A stretch of 64,000 bases of DNA from Lycium barbarum. Taxonomy: Eukaryota; Streptophyta; Magnoliopsida; Solanales; Solanaceae. Numbering within the stretch: position 1 is the stretch's first letter; the number at the start of each line of letters is the position of its first letter. Shown piece by piece: positions 25,048-35,893 of this stretch. Below the pieces are notes generated by a model, which made no database searches, was not told the DNA's origin, and saw only the letters and a list, made by a program, of their open reading frames with translations. Made by a program: the position numbers and the translations under genes. Location of the stretch: the NCBI RefSeq assembly GCF_019175385.1, contig NC_083339.1, forward strand, positions 113,631,601 to 113,695,600, read 5' to 3'.

Positions 25048-25929
25048 GAGCCTAAAATTAAGGAGTTGCTATGTTTAAAAAATCTTGTTATGTTAGGTAA
25101 TTAATTACAAATGGCCCTAATAGTGGTAATTAGGGTCCTAATTTTGCATCTCTAGATAAAATTCAATTTTGCATCTCTAGATAAATTGTGCTAACGATAA
25201 AATAAAAATTCTAGTGAATTCATATTTTACTTGCATTTGGAAGTAACAATTCTCCAAAAATATCCAGCGTTGTTTGTTTTCCAATACGATTGTGCTAGAT
25301 GACAATAATAACCCCAAACAAGGACCAAGACTATGATGTCATTATTATTCTCTGGGGTTTCTAGTCATCGATTGAGTTCTGGTAGTTTTTTAAAATGGAG
25401 GAAATTTCGATTGTTCTCTACTCTGTTTCAAAAGTAAATAAAGCAAAGAAATTAACCTAGTTAGCTTTTTTCAACATTTTCATCATTTTAGGGGGCTATA
25501 ATGTGCCTTCCAAGGAATCTTTCATAGCCAACATTTACACAGGAATTCCACGTTTTTCATAGTTATTCTTCTACTACTATCCTCTGTTTTTCTATTGATC
25601 AATCAGCTGAATGGCATAACTCCTTATTTAAGTCAGCTTTTCAAATGATGGAACTCATCGTTAGCATAAAAGAAGACAAGAGACTGTTACTAAAGAAAAC
25701 TAATACCATGACACACAATTATCACCAAGTGGTATGGCGGAATAAATGAATTTCTCCACCTTTAATAAAAAGTCTCAAAGTTTAAATTTTGGGAGCCGAA
25801 AAAATCCTAATAGAGAATGTCTCTCTTTAATTTGTGTTAAGACACAGATCTCGATAGAAATTGTTTATATAAGGATTTTTAAAGAGATCTTCTAAATAAA
25901 AAAGGAGTGTCCCTTCATTTTTTGCCTTT
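23679..25929. other. Intergenic, no recognised gene
   Basis: Contains a (GA)n run at about 25014-25044 and a 24-bp-scale direct duplication around 'ttttgcatctctagataaa' near 25143-25186. No open frame shows a family motif. Nothing else could be supported. Confidence 0.4.
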
Positions 25930-26152
25930 ATAAATCTACTAGTTTTGCTGAATTTGCTCCATCTATTTTGTATCTTGATATTTTATTATCTTATTTTTCT
26001 TGCAATCATGCTTTGATTACATTTCTTTTTATCCGAAGGTCTATCAGAAACAACTTAGACCCATAAAAGTAAAGGTAAGGTTTGTGTACATCATATCCTA
26101 CCCTTCCCAGACCCCACTTATGAAACTACACTGATTATGTTGTTGTTGTTTA
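25930..26152 (+). mobile_element. SINE (TS/SolS-like 3' domain)
   Basis: Contains 'tcttgatattttattatctt', 'gaaggtctatcagaaacaac', 'aaggtaaggtttgtgtacat' and 'cttcccagaccccactt', and ends in (TTG)n at about 26141-26152. It shares its whole layout with the SINE at 11426-11621. The 5' border and TSD are uncertain. Confidence 0.65.
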
Positions 26153-26730
26153 TCTTTCTCTAACGTACTTCAGACAAAGTTTTTCTCCATTCCCGTGGTC
26201 TAAAAAGATCTAAGTTCCAGTTTTTGCTTTCCCACTAAAATTTCTTCACTATTTATTTGGTGTTGAAATTAAAAGACATATCATATTTATTAAAGTTATT
26301 TGATAAATATCATAGTAATTTTGCGAAAAAGAGCAGCAAATATCACTTTTAGAAAAGTTTCATACGTTTCTAAAAGAGCAGCAGATTTGTCAGATTCAGG
26401 GTTCCAAATACCATATGGTTATAAAACAAAAACACATACACACACAAAAAAAACTCTAGTTAAGCAGATTAAGCTTAAAAAAGTCAGATTCACAAGACAT
26501 TACAAGTACATAAGATATATACTTGCAGCTTAGCTCAAGAACCAAATACAACGGAAATGTTTTAACTTCAATACCAGGAACGGATCTACAGTTTTTGGTT
26601 ATGGGTTCAAGGAGAACTCAATAACTTTTGCTTATAAATATGCATTTAGAAATTTCCCAAATATTTATAAATACATAAACTTAAATTTATTACAGAAACT
26701 CATAAACTTCAAAACCTGAATCTGTTGCAG

Positions 26731-27345
26731 TTACTCTAGATTAGTATGGCGAGCTCTCACAGCTTCAGGACTCTGCTTCAAAACTTGACCCAACTTGTAC
26801 ACCACCATTTCAAACAACACAAACATTGCTCCTTCATATAAACTCCCCATAGGAAGCACCTCCCTTTCCTCCTCCTTGTCTCCATTGTCATCATCATCCG
26901 CCATTGTCTTCGCCGGTATATACGCAACAACACTCGCATACTCCACCGAAGATCCCTTATCAGGCTGAGCTGTCAGAAGCACCACACGTGCACCGTTGGA
27001 TTTGGCCACTTTAGATATAGCATCAACGGTTGAGAACCCACCTGGACCAGCAGAAGCGATTAAGAGATCGGTGGGTCCAATTGGGGGAGTGGTCATGTCG
27101 AAGACACAGTGAGCTGATAAACCTAAATGGAAAAGCCTCATGCATAGGGCTTTTAACATTAGTCCTTCACGGCCTACGCCGTAGAGGAATACACGGCCGT
27201 TGCCGTTAGAAGAAGCGGTGATTTCTTGGACAAGTATGTCTAAGGCTGGGGGTTTTGTGGTGGTGGTTGTGGAGAACACAGAACTTATCTGATTGCATAT
27301 TTTGGAAGCTAGTTGCGTTGATTCCATTTGGTTTGGTTCCGCCAT
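26731..27345 (-). CDS. SIS-domain sugar-phosphate isomerase-like protein
   Basis: A single-exon gene of 204 residues. Residues about 51-135 form a SIS (sugar isomerase) fold: GRVFLYGVGREGLMLKALCM is the first strand with the glycine-rich phosphosugar-binding turn, and DLLIASAGPGGFSTVDAISK the second, followed by GARVVLLTAQP. This resembles 6-phospho-3-hexuloisomerase (HxlB)-like proteins; plants keep one such gene, and its substrate there is not settled. An acidic insert (ADDDDNGDKEEERE) around residue 150 precedes the C-terminal helix MGSLYEGAMFVLFEMVVYKL, typical of the family. There is no obvious targeting peptide, so it is probably cytosolic. The ATG at 27345 is the first in frame and gives the usual family length. 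It lies ~1 kb downstream of inhibitor 2 on the same strand, as At5g52190 neighbours At5g52200. No damage seen. Confidence 0.9.
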   Translation of the reverse strand: MAEPNQMESTQLASKICNQISSVFSTTTTTKPPALDILVQEITASSNGNGRVFLYGVGREGLMLKALCMRLFHLGLSAHCVFDMTTPPIGPTDLLIASAGPGGFSTVDAISKVAKSNGARVVLLTAQPDKGSSVEYASVVAYIPAKTMADDDDNGDKEEEREVLPMGSLYEGAMFVLFEMVVYKLGQVLKQSPEAVRARHTNLE

Positions 27346-28303
27346 TTGATGCTAACTCTCTCAGCAATTTCGCCTGACTAGTCAGTCACCTACTCTATTT
27401 GGTTGCCAAGTTGTGGCAGCTACGTGTCTCTTTATCTCCACAGCAAAGATTTTTACTAAATTGGATTAGATATTTAGAGGGTAATAATACATTCAATGGA
27501 TCAGAGATTCATCTAAGTAGGTTAAGCACATCATTTGGTTAAAAGTTGAAAGACAAAAAAGAAAAGTATTTTGAAGTTGAGCGATACTTGGAAGTTTAGG
27601 TTCGGACATAGAGAAAAGTTAAAGTTTTGTGAGTAAAAAACTTCAAAAAAAAAACCCCAATATGTGTTTTTTTCCAACTTGAAGTTGAAATAATGGACTA
27701 AATCGATAAACAAACACTTAATTATTCTAGAATTTCTTTAATAAACGTATGTTAACACAGAAATTTTCTGTTTTCAGGAAAAATCTCTACTAAAACAAGA
27801 AGAATTTGGTATTTTGTTTTTAAAATTTACCCATATTACTTCAGTTAGTGAAGTGCACCTATTAGTTAAATAAAATATTTAAGAGAGCGATAATATGTAA
27901 TCTAGACGCTGCTATTAAACGTCTTTGGGAATGAGTGTACAAAAACTTAAAAGACATGTAATATGGAGTATGGACCTTATCCGTCCAAATTTGTCTTTCA
28001 TAACCTTATCAAAGAGAACTAAAGAAAAACTAGCAACTAAACGTCACAAACACCATAACGACAAACTATAAAACGCAGTGTACAAAAACTTAGGATTCAG
28101 AACACTCCATTATCCAAAGCCAGAAGTTAACTGAAGATGTGCCTATGCGATAACTCAGAACTTTATCATCCTGAAGGTAGAGACCTTAACACACAACTTA
28201 CAAACAGAAGTTAGACGGATATAAACAAAGGGAGTATGGGAATAAAATCAAATCACAATATTCTTCTGGTTGATCTAAAGCTCGAAGGGCCTGGGATAGA
28301 GTA
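27346..28303. other. Interval between the SIS gene and inhibitor 2
   Basis: Should hold the SIS promoter and 5' UTR (right after 27345) and the 3' UTR of inhibitor 2 (left of 28304). A degraded fold-back ('catttggttaaaagttg' to 'aaacaaacacttaa') is suspected at about 27530-27722. No further gene. Confidence 0.4.
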
Positions 28304-31300
28304 CTATTTAGAAGTGTCCATGCTTCCTTCCTTAATCTCTATGTCCTTAACAGCACTAGACAATGATGATGATGAATCAGACCTCCCATCCCTTTTCTCA
28401 AGATCGTCGTCCTCATCGTCTGAAGAAACATCAAGGGAGGAGCCCTTTCGACGGAGTTCTTTGACTCTCCGATACTCATCATAGTGTGCTCGCCTGTGTT
28501 CCTTGAAGCTCTTACCCTTTCCTGAACTAGCAGAATCTGTCACATTGCAGAAAAATATCAAATGCCAGAGCATAATGGGGTTTGCATTCAATATACAAGC
28601 CATTGAATAGTGCAAATGGAACTACCAATAACAAATTACACTTGAGAAAAGAAAAAAAGGAACCCAACAGAAAGAGGGGTGTGTGTGCATGGAGAAATCA
28701 ATCATTTGAAAGGCCTTAATTCATATATGCGGAAGGGTAAAACAGAACTAGAAAGTTCTCTTCAAGTAATCCTCGGAGGTCAATTACCCCCTCCCCTTGC
28801 CTCTTCAAAAGGTTAAAAAAAACCCAAGGGAAAAAAAGAAGTTAAAAAGGAGGAATGAAGAATAACTCGATACTGATCGAAAAGAAGGTAGCAAACAGTT
28901 AATAACCCAAATAATTAAGCAAATAAGGGAGGTGAAGAGAAACTGAATACAGAATATAATAGCATAATGCATTCCCCCCCCTTAATTATCAATATGATCA
29001 CGTACTGTCTAAAGGAGGAATGAAGAATAACTCGATACTGATCGAAAAGAAGGTAGCAAACAGTTAATAACCCAAATAATTAAGCAAATAAGGGAGGTGA
29101 AGAGAAACTGAATACAGAATATAATAGCATAATGCATTCCCCCCCCTTAATTATCAATATGATCACGTACTGTCTAAGCAGTGAAATTGTTGATGGAAAA
29201 GACAGAAAAAGAATGTCAAGAAGCATATACCTATGACAAATTTAACAAATGCGAATACCTAGTGCTGAAGAACTCCTCCAGAAACTCAATAAGAAAGAAT
29301 TAGAAACATGAACCAATGTATACTTGGGTTTTAAACTCCTGAAGATCAAACTAAACCTGCATCATCTTGGTCCATGACATCGGCTTCATCCTCAGATGAC
29401 GTCCAGCCAGACTGTCGGGATTTATTCTTACTGGAAGAAGCCATCTCATTCAATGCACTGCGTATGGCTTCTGCATGTACTGCATCGCCATTGTCCTCGT
29501 CAAAACCACTCCGTATAGGAGATAAAGATCCTACAACATCAACAAAATCAGCAAAAGTGAGGAGCAAGATATGAACTTGTATAGAAGCGATGCAAGCTAT
29601 CATTTCAGAGACCAACACACAAACTTCTCTCCAAATAGAGATGAATGATTAGTCCATTAAGAAAAGGGACCACAGAGCTACATTATCTATTAGCTATTTT
29701 ACGTGGATGATCATGCTTTTCAATATAACCATGTTGAGCAAGTATCACACTGGCATAGGAACTTCATATGGATCCTTCAACATATACTAAAAAGCCTACT
29801 AAAACATAACATAGCTGCCCTGAATCCATATTCAAGTGGTGGACACAAGACTAGCCATATAGGAAACATAATAATGTTAAATCTGTTAGAAATTGGGAGG
29901 GGGTCACTTATTTATTAGTAATGCATAATACTTCGGGACTCCCCTGAACTTGACACCTTTTATTCGGTGTATAACTGAACTATTGTTTGTCCTAATCACC
30001 CCCTAGAACTTGGCAATTTGATAGCCTTTACCCCCTGAACGCTGACATGGCAAAAAGAGAGGATACACTCCCTTTTAGGCGCATGAGGCAGAGTGAAGAA
30101 AAAATGAAAAATCAGCTTCTAAATGGAGTACTTTTCAGCTGTTAATTGCCACATAATCATATACAATTGTTTATTTTGTTCCAACATGTACATTTCGTTT
30201 TAATTCTTCTTAAAATACCACATAAATTTTACCTCAACTTTAATATTTTTTTGTTTCTTCTTTAAGCGCAATGATTATTTGTTCCAACTGTGAACTTCTT
30301 TTCCGCTCCAAACCTGTAAATATTACTTGACTGAAAGTCCATTATTTTAAACCAAAGAGATGGTTTTAGCCAAAATAATAAATTTACAACTGTGTTTTTT
30401 TTTAATCTTTAGATACAACGGCAAATTGTTTCAACTGTGTGGTTTTTTTTTTTTTTTTGGGGCTAAATTTGTGGGGAAAAAAAAGGTGAAACTCCATCAT
30501 ATGTATCCAAACAAAAAAATTAGCCTAAATAATGGAGTTCCAATCATGTTTCTAACAAAATTTGCCCCGAGAATATGACAAAGGTAACAATATATATTTT
30601 AATATTTAAAAATGCCACATGGACAGAAAATATCCACGTGGCAGCGAGTGTAGCACATCTCTTTGGGCTGAGGTCGTCCAAAGGGCTGAACGCTACCAAA
30701 CAGCCAAATATAGGGGGGTAATTAGGACCAAAAATAGTTTAGGTGTACACCCATTAAAAGGTGTCAAGTTCAGAGGGGGTCTTGAACTATTAAGCCTCTT
30801 CTTTAAAGGTATTTTTCTTGATATCCTGAAATCGCCAAGGGATAGTGGGGCATGGTTGGAAACAGAGTAGATAATACCACTACCTTTCTCCACTGAAATA
30901 CCAAGCTTTTGACTACGGCAGTGTTCGAACCTCGTGCAACTAACCTACACATTGCATTCTTAGTCTCTTGCCACTAATCAAATTGATTTTCTTAATGGCA
31001 GGATAGAAAGTGTAGGGAACTAACGAGGATTAGACTCTAATTTAAACGAAAAAATACCAGAACGTCTATGTGCTTGATGAAGTGGCGGAAATCTCACTTG
31101 GAAGATCAATTTTTCAAGAAATACTTGGAGCTTTTGGATAATCCAATTTTCTCATACATAAGAGTATAATAAACATTCAAAGCCATTATTAGGACCAGAC
31201 CCTGAGGCTTCAAATACCCAAACGTAAGGGTATTAACTCTAATATTCCACCACCAAAAGATTATAGAAGGTTTAGCTCCATATGAGAAACTTCAAAGGTG

Positions 31301-33335
31301 TAGAAATTTTGAGAAGAACATAGGTGAATTTTGGCATTTGAAATTTGAGAAAAAGAATCAGTTCCCCTGACCTAAATAACAACAAAAAGCAAATTAAACA
31401 ACACAAATATAATATGCATTAGTAGCATTAAAAGGGCAGCCCGGTGTTTTGGGTCCGGGGAATGGTCGCACCCCAAGGGGTGTGATGTAGACAACCTAAC
31501 CTAATGCAAGTATTAGTGGCTGCTTCCACAGCTTGAACCCGTGACGTACAGCTCACAGGAGACAACTTCACCATTGCATCAGTAGCATTAAATCATTTAA
31601 AGGATATAAGCACCACTTAAAGAAACTTTTAGGATCTTTGCAAGAATACTACCAAATGATCCAAATAAGATTAATTCTTAAAAACAAAATTGAAGAAGAA
31701 AGTTACGTTCTTAAAATGTTTCCACCCAAATCATCACTCTCATGGAAGCGAATCAAAAAAAGGAAGAAAAGAAGATTGGTAAGTGCATAAATCATCAAGA
31801 AAACCTAAAAAAAGAGTAAATTCTCTCTTTGTTCCGGATGTTACTTGTGTGGTGAAGAGGCTGTGACAGTCAGTCATCTATTTTTACATTGTAGGATCAC
31901 AATGCAGCTTTGCAGGATCTTTGTTAATCTTAGGGGCATTGTTTGGGTAATTCCAAATAGGATTACTAATCTACTCCATAGTTGGGAGGAGGCGGGAATA
32001 GGAGCTTCAGACAGAGATAGATGGAGGATTGTCCCAGCTTGCATTTGGTGGACAATATGGAAAGAAAGAAATTCAAGGTTCTTTGAAGACAGTAGTAGCG
32101 ATGTACAAAAGATCAAGCTGAATTGCATTAAGCTTTTTTGTTTTTGGTGCAAGCAGATTTACCTAGAGGAGACTGAATCAACAATTGAAATTCTAAGCTC
32201 CTGTTAGATTTTCAGATTTTTGGATCAGTTTTCTCACTTTTGCTGTAAATATGGTGTCAGAGCAACCTATGCACTGATTAAGTCAATACATACCAATGTT
32301 ACATTTAAAAAAAAAAAAAAAGTGCATAAATCATTCCTGGGGTCTTTGGTCTAGGGTAATAATGCAACTCGTGATGTGTTAGGCGCACATCACGGGTTTG
32401 AACACTGACATATACAAAAGCCTAGTATTTAAGTAGAGAAGGGTAGAGAGTTGGGCAAATTATCCACCGAGTTTTGAACCGTGCGCCATTGGCCCTCGGA
32501 GGATTTCTCGGTTATTCAAAAATGAGTAAGTGCATAAATCATCAGGGTAAGAAGAAGAAGAAGAAGAAGAAGACAAGCAAGTGCATAAAACCAGGTTATT
32601 GTATTAATCGTGTTTGATCTATCTACAAACCTACCAAGCATGAAAAAGAGTTAAATAAAGACTGATTGGCATGTGCAGGGCAGGAGATGACAGCTTACCA
32701 CCACATTATTTGATCAAAGTATTAAGCTTGCATGACACAGAAAATTTAAAAGAGAGACAAACGGGCAGAAAAAGAAGAATCAATTTCATCAACATACCAT
32801 CATCATCGATCATGCGGTGAAAAGGTGTCTTTGGTTCAGTAATTTTCTGCCTCACTGGTTTATTTGCCTCAATTTCTCCCAAATTTTCTTCATCCCACTT
32901 TACATGTGCTCCCCTTCTACACCAACAGAAAATGTCGAAGCACTTAAATTTCCATTGCGGACAATACTAATACCGCAGGCAAAACAAAACAGGTCCAGTT
33001 TGTTCAGAAGAACAGATCAAACACAGCAATTAAAATCATGATGGAAACACAATTTACCCCAAAAATAACTGATACAGTTAGGGTAAACTTTGTTTTGTTT
33101 TGTAATCAAGTACACATAACTCATGGTATTAAACACGCTATGAAACACAAATACAGGAGCAAGCACACACAGATTTTGGGCCCAAACAGCACATTCAGTC
33201 TACTTAGAGTAAAATAATATGTGCACAGTATTTCTTTTCTCAATCTTGTCTATGTGACATTCATTAGGAGCTGAATCTGAGTTTAAGTATGTAACCGAGA
33301 TAAAATTTGTCGAAAAGGAAGAGACATTACTTCAT
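28304..33335 (-). CDS. Protein phosphatase inhibitor 2 (PP1 regulatory subunit)
   Basis: Four coding exons, read 5' to 3' on -: 33335-33331 (ATGAA), 32916-32798, 29530-29357, 28536-28304; all introns are GT-AG and phases fit, giving 531 bp and 176 residues. The N-terminus has [15 protein letters not shown] and [10 protein letters not shown], followed by DDDGSLSPI. The middle has an acidic [15 protein letters not shown] segment, and the C-terminal third the hallmark [20 protein letters not shown], the HYxE helix of inhibitor 2, then a Ser/Asp-rich tail. The protein is intrinsically disordered, wraps the PP1 catalytic subunit and blocks its active site; the plant homologue (Arabidopsis At5g52200) inhibits the TOPP phosphatases. 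A 5'-UTR exon likely lies near 33700-33960 with the acceptor at 33387. The 3.27-kb second coding intron holds a MITE, two SINEs and a LINE. The frame is intact. Confidence 0.9.
28846..29175. repeat. Exact 165-bp tandem duplication in an inhibitor 2 intron
   Basis: Units 28846-29010 and 29011-29175 look identical over 165 bp, including an 8-C run. They start 'aaaggaggaatgaagaat' and end 'gatcacgtactgtct'. Lack of divergence means a very recent duplication, or an assembly artefact. It lies in the last intron, so the protein is unaffected. Confidence 0.9.
29929..30790. mobile_element. MITE-like element with ~90-bp inverted ends
   Basis: The left end (tacttcgggactcccctgaa...) and the complement of the right end (tagttcaagaccccctctga...) match over about 90 bp, including 'ctgaacttgacacctttta'. 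TAA flanks both sides (29926-29928 and 30791-30793), suggesting a Tourist/Harbinger-type insertion. The core contains a 16-T run near 30445-30460. It lies within an inhibitor 2 intron. Confidence 0.7.
31432..31580 (+). mobile_element. tRNA-derived SINE (SolS/TS type)
   Basis: The start 'gggcagcccggtg', followed by 'gggtccggggaatggtcg', 'accccaaggggtg', 'gctgcttccacagcttgaac' and 'ccgtgac', matches the layout of the Solanaceae SolS SINE; a short piece usually present after the first 13 bases is missing. Flanked by an exact 11-bp duplication AGTAGCATTAA (31421-31431 and 31581-31591). 149 bp, in an inhibitor 2 intron, opposite to the gene. Confidence 0.85.
31796..32319 (+). mobile_element. 5'-truncated L1-type LINE
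   Basis: Flanked by the 15-bp duplication AAGTGCATAAATCAT (31781-31795 and 32320-32334) and ending in a poly(A) tail. It encodes the C-terminal zinc-binding domain (zf-RVT) of a plant LINE reverse transcriptase: C-x2-C followed by SHLFLHC, then [15 protein letters not shown] and a C-terminal CFWC. The frame is open to 32207 but lacks endonuclease and RT catalytic parts, as expected after incomplete target-primed reverse transcription. It belongs to the same family as the LINE at 47481-48646. Confidence 0.9.
32335..32527 (+). mobile_element. Second SINE, inserted at the LINE's target duplication
   Basis: Begins 'tcctggggtctttggtctag', resembling a tRNA-like A box, with a B-box-like 'cacgggtttgaacac' at about 32392. 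The third copy of AAGTGCATAAATCAT follows at 32528-32542, so this element is bounded by the LINE's right duplication and an extra copy. A different SINE family from that at 31432. Non-coding. Confidence 0.7.
32549..32570. repeat. (AAG)n microsatellite
   Basis: About seven AAG repeats just downstream of the third copy of the LINE/SINE target duplication. A further partial copy (aagtgcataaa) follows at about 32580. Confidence 0.85.
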
Positions 33336-34065
33336 TTTCCCAATGTGACCCAATCCTTCGAGCAATTGCAATTTAAATTGATTATCCTGAACCAACAAAA
33401 GAGAAAAACACTGGTCAAACATTTTTTTAGAAGAACAAAAAAAAAACATGGAGTTCATTACAGATAATGTCATGAATGGACTAAATAATAAGTTGCAGGT
33501 TCCAAAAGACCTCTGAAACTGTTCTACTTATCCACCAACATTTACAAATTGCTCGGTTTACAGATATATTATTTAGTGTAAATTAATTTTCATTTAGAAG
33601 GTGTAGGTAGGGATGATAATACGCACCCCATAGGTTAGAATAAATCAAGACATGCTTAATCATAAACCGAAATCGAGCATTCACTTGTTTGCTTAATTGG
33701 GAGGATTTCAGTAATCATCCTCTTCTTAGGTTTTTCCTCGCAGAAAATAAGAACGCAGATAAACACGTAAAAATGAAATTACAAAATCGGAAATAAGAAT
33801 TTCTTGATGCGGGAGAGCATACAGAACAAATTGCAACAGAATTGACATTAGGTTTTTACTATGATATGAGAGATTATGGAGGAAGAGGAAACGACAGAGA
33901 AAGAGAGGAAAACCTATTAACACCAATTTGATTCCGCCGTTGAAACAGACGGCAAGGAGCTCGCCGGAAATTTATTATGGTTAAATACACATACAATTCT
34001 ATGTGTTCGGAAATTAAAAAAAAAATGTAGTTAGTGATATTTAAAGGGGAAAAGGGCCAAATATA

Positions 34066-35127
34066 CGCCGGGGATTTTATATAAATGACTACACTTTGAG
34101 GGTTTAAAATTTGTTATAGCTACATTTTTAATATGTATATGGTATGGCTATTTTTTTTTTTGGCCATATTCATTTTTTGTTTTCACTGTATACATTTTTT
34201 TTTCATTGTATTCATGCCCTGTATTCATGAATAAAGTAAAAACTTTTTTTTTTTTTCTGTATTCATGAAATGACTATCTGTATTCATAAACGAGTTTGTT
34301 ATATTCATGAATACAGCGAGTAAAACTGAATATATAAAAACATAGATACAATAAAAATTAACAAATATATCCTAAAAAACGAATACAATCTAAAAAATTA
34401 ACAAAAATAGCTCAAAAAAGTGAATACTATCATCGTATTCGTGAATACAATAATATCAACCACTAGTTCCAGCTAGATCTGCCGAAAATTCAAAACAACA
34501 GCAACAACTAAGATGCAGGCCATTACGAGGAAATTAGGGCACAAATCATGGAAACATTCACCTGTTATTTCATCTTTCAAGTCTCTCTATCCTCACAGTA
34601 TGTATCACTCATTTCTAAGGCAACTAAAGTTTTCATTTTTTTTTTGGTTGAGTTTTCCAAAATGTAGTGATGATCTAGGGTTTTATTTTTATTGATTTGT
34701 GATTTTGTGTTCAAATTTCTCAACAACAACAACAACACACGGCTCTTATGCGCCGTGGTTGGCAGACGGAGTCGGATTCAGTGGAAGCAGTGGTTGTGGT
34801 CGGGGTTGGATCTGGCAGTTGGCGGGGATTCAGTGGAAGCAGCCGGCCAAATGTGCCGGAAATAGTGGAAGCTATAGATCTGGAGCTCCGACGTTGCTCC
34901 AGTGTGTTTGTGGTGGCGGCATTGGTGGCCGGAGCTCCGGCGTCTGTCCATCAGCTGAGCAAAAAAAGGATAAATAAATAAATAAATAAAGTATTCTACT
35001 TTAAATATATATGTAGCTATTAATTGTATTTAACATATTACTCTTAGCTATAGGATGTAATTAATCTAAACTATAGCTACTAAATATAAATATGCACTAA
35101 TAGTTAGTTATGTCATGTGATTTTCCC
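34066..35127. mobile_element. Second, nested element with captured sequence
   Basis: Interrupts the left arm of the surrounding Mutator-like element; the arm resumes at about 35128 with 'taatataccactcgttatac'. Flanks share 'AATATAC' (7 of 9 positions of a possible 9-bp TSD). The ends ('ggggattttatataaatgac' and the complement of 'catgtgattttccc') match only loosely. Cargo: 34513-34599, an exon-like segment; 34737-34970, a GC-rich block with the word 'gattcagtggaagcag' twice; then an AATA run at 34970-34991. Borders are approximate. Confidence 0.5.
34513..34599 (+). pseudogene. Captured exon 1 resembling mitochondrial NDUFA9
   Basis: ATG at 34513 starts 29 codons (MQAITRKLGHKSWKHSPVIS...), ending at a consensus-like donor (CACAG|GTATGT region). 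The segment resembles the mitochondrial presequence at the start of plant NADH dehydrogenase 1 alpha subcomplex subunit 9 (complex I, Arabidopsis At2g20360, which starts MQAVTRR). No further exon of that gene follows, so only exon 1 plus part of its intron was copied. The match is from memory over a short, poorly conserved presequence and is uncertain. Spurious frames continue through the donor. Confidence 0.45.
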
Positions 35128-35559
35128 ATTAATATACCACTCGTTATACTTTGGGTCTAAATATACCCTACCGTTATACTTTGAGTTTAAATATACCCTT
35201 CACAATTAAAGTTGACCAAAATAGAGTCAAATCCTATATGACATTAATATTTTAATAAAATAAATATCATGTCGCATGTCACGTCACTAACAAATCCAAT
35301 TTTATCCCTCCCCATCTTCTTCCACCACCACCACCTCCTCCTCTGCTACTACTCCCTTATGCCGATCACCATTTTCACAAGCTCAAACTTAAAATCAGTG
35401 CATAAATACTTGAGGGTTGAGGGAGATGCACGCTTTTTGTGTAATTTTTTTGTGAAAAAGAGAAAGGGATAAACAGATAAAAGAAACAAAAAATTCCAAG
35501 TGGTAAAGTGAGACGGAGGAAAAGGGTAACAGAGCAATTGGAAATTCTACTGAGAAACA

Positions 35560-35893
35560 ATGGCTACGCTTTGTAATTTGATTCTTCCCAAAGTTCCTCA
35601 ATCTAAAGGAGGAATATCAAGAACTTGTGTTGTCCTAATGAGAGATTACAAAATGAAGGTTCCTTATGAACTGAAGCAGGGACAATCTCGTCTTTTTCAC
35701 AAGCTCCCATCTGGTCCTGGAAGTTCTCGTCCAAAAGGGCAGCGACCCAGATGAGGAACATAAAGGAATTACTAAAAACCGACCTTTGGTATTTGTACAT
35801 GGAAGCTTTCAAACAACTTGGTCTTGGGTTGAACACTGGTTGCCCTTCTTTTCGCAAAATGGATATGATTGTTACACAGCAACTGGAATTCCC
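35560..35893 (+). pseudogene. Captured 5' end of an alpha/beta-hydrolase gene
   Basis: ATG at 35560 opens MATLCNLILPKVPQ, then KVPYELKQGQSRLFHKLPSG. Near 35710 the frame shifts; the next frame reads LEVLVQKGSDPDEEHKG and RPLVFVHGSFQTTWSWVEHW, then LPFFSQNGYDCYTATG. The HGSF motif is the oxyanion-hole HG of alpha/beta-hydrolases, with strand LVFVHG before it. The intact gene would be a likely plastid-targeted hydrolase of ~350 residues; here only about the first 110 codons are present, with no catalytic Ser, Asp or His. The leader (35411-35559) looks like 5' UTR. The copy ends where the element's right arm begins. It is a dead fragment and could still be transcribed. Confidence 0.75.

Noticed and set aside
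31845..32207. A 120-codon host gene
   Set aside because: It is the same LINE zf-RVT region, 5'-truncated, with TSD.
35269..35601. Several small frames on both strands upstream of 35560
   Set aside because: They fall in the arms and captured leader of the Mutator-like element.
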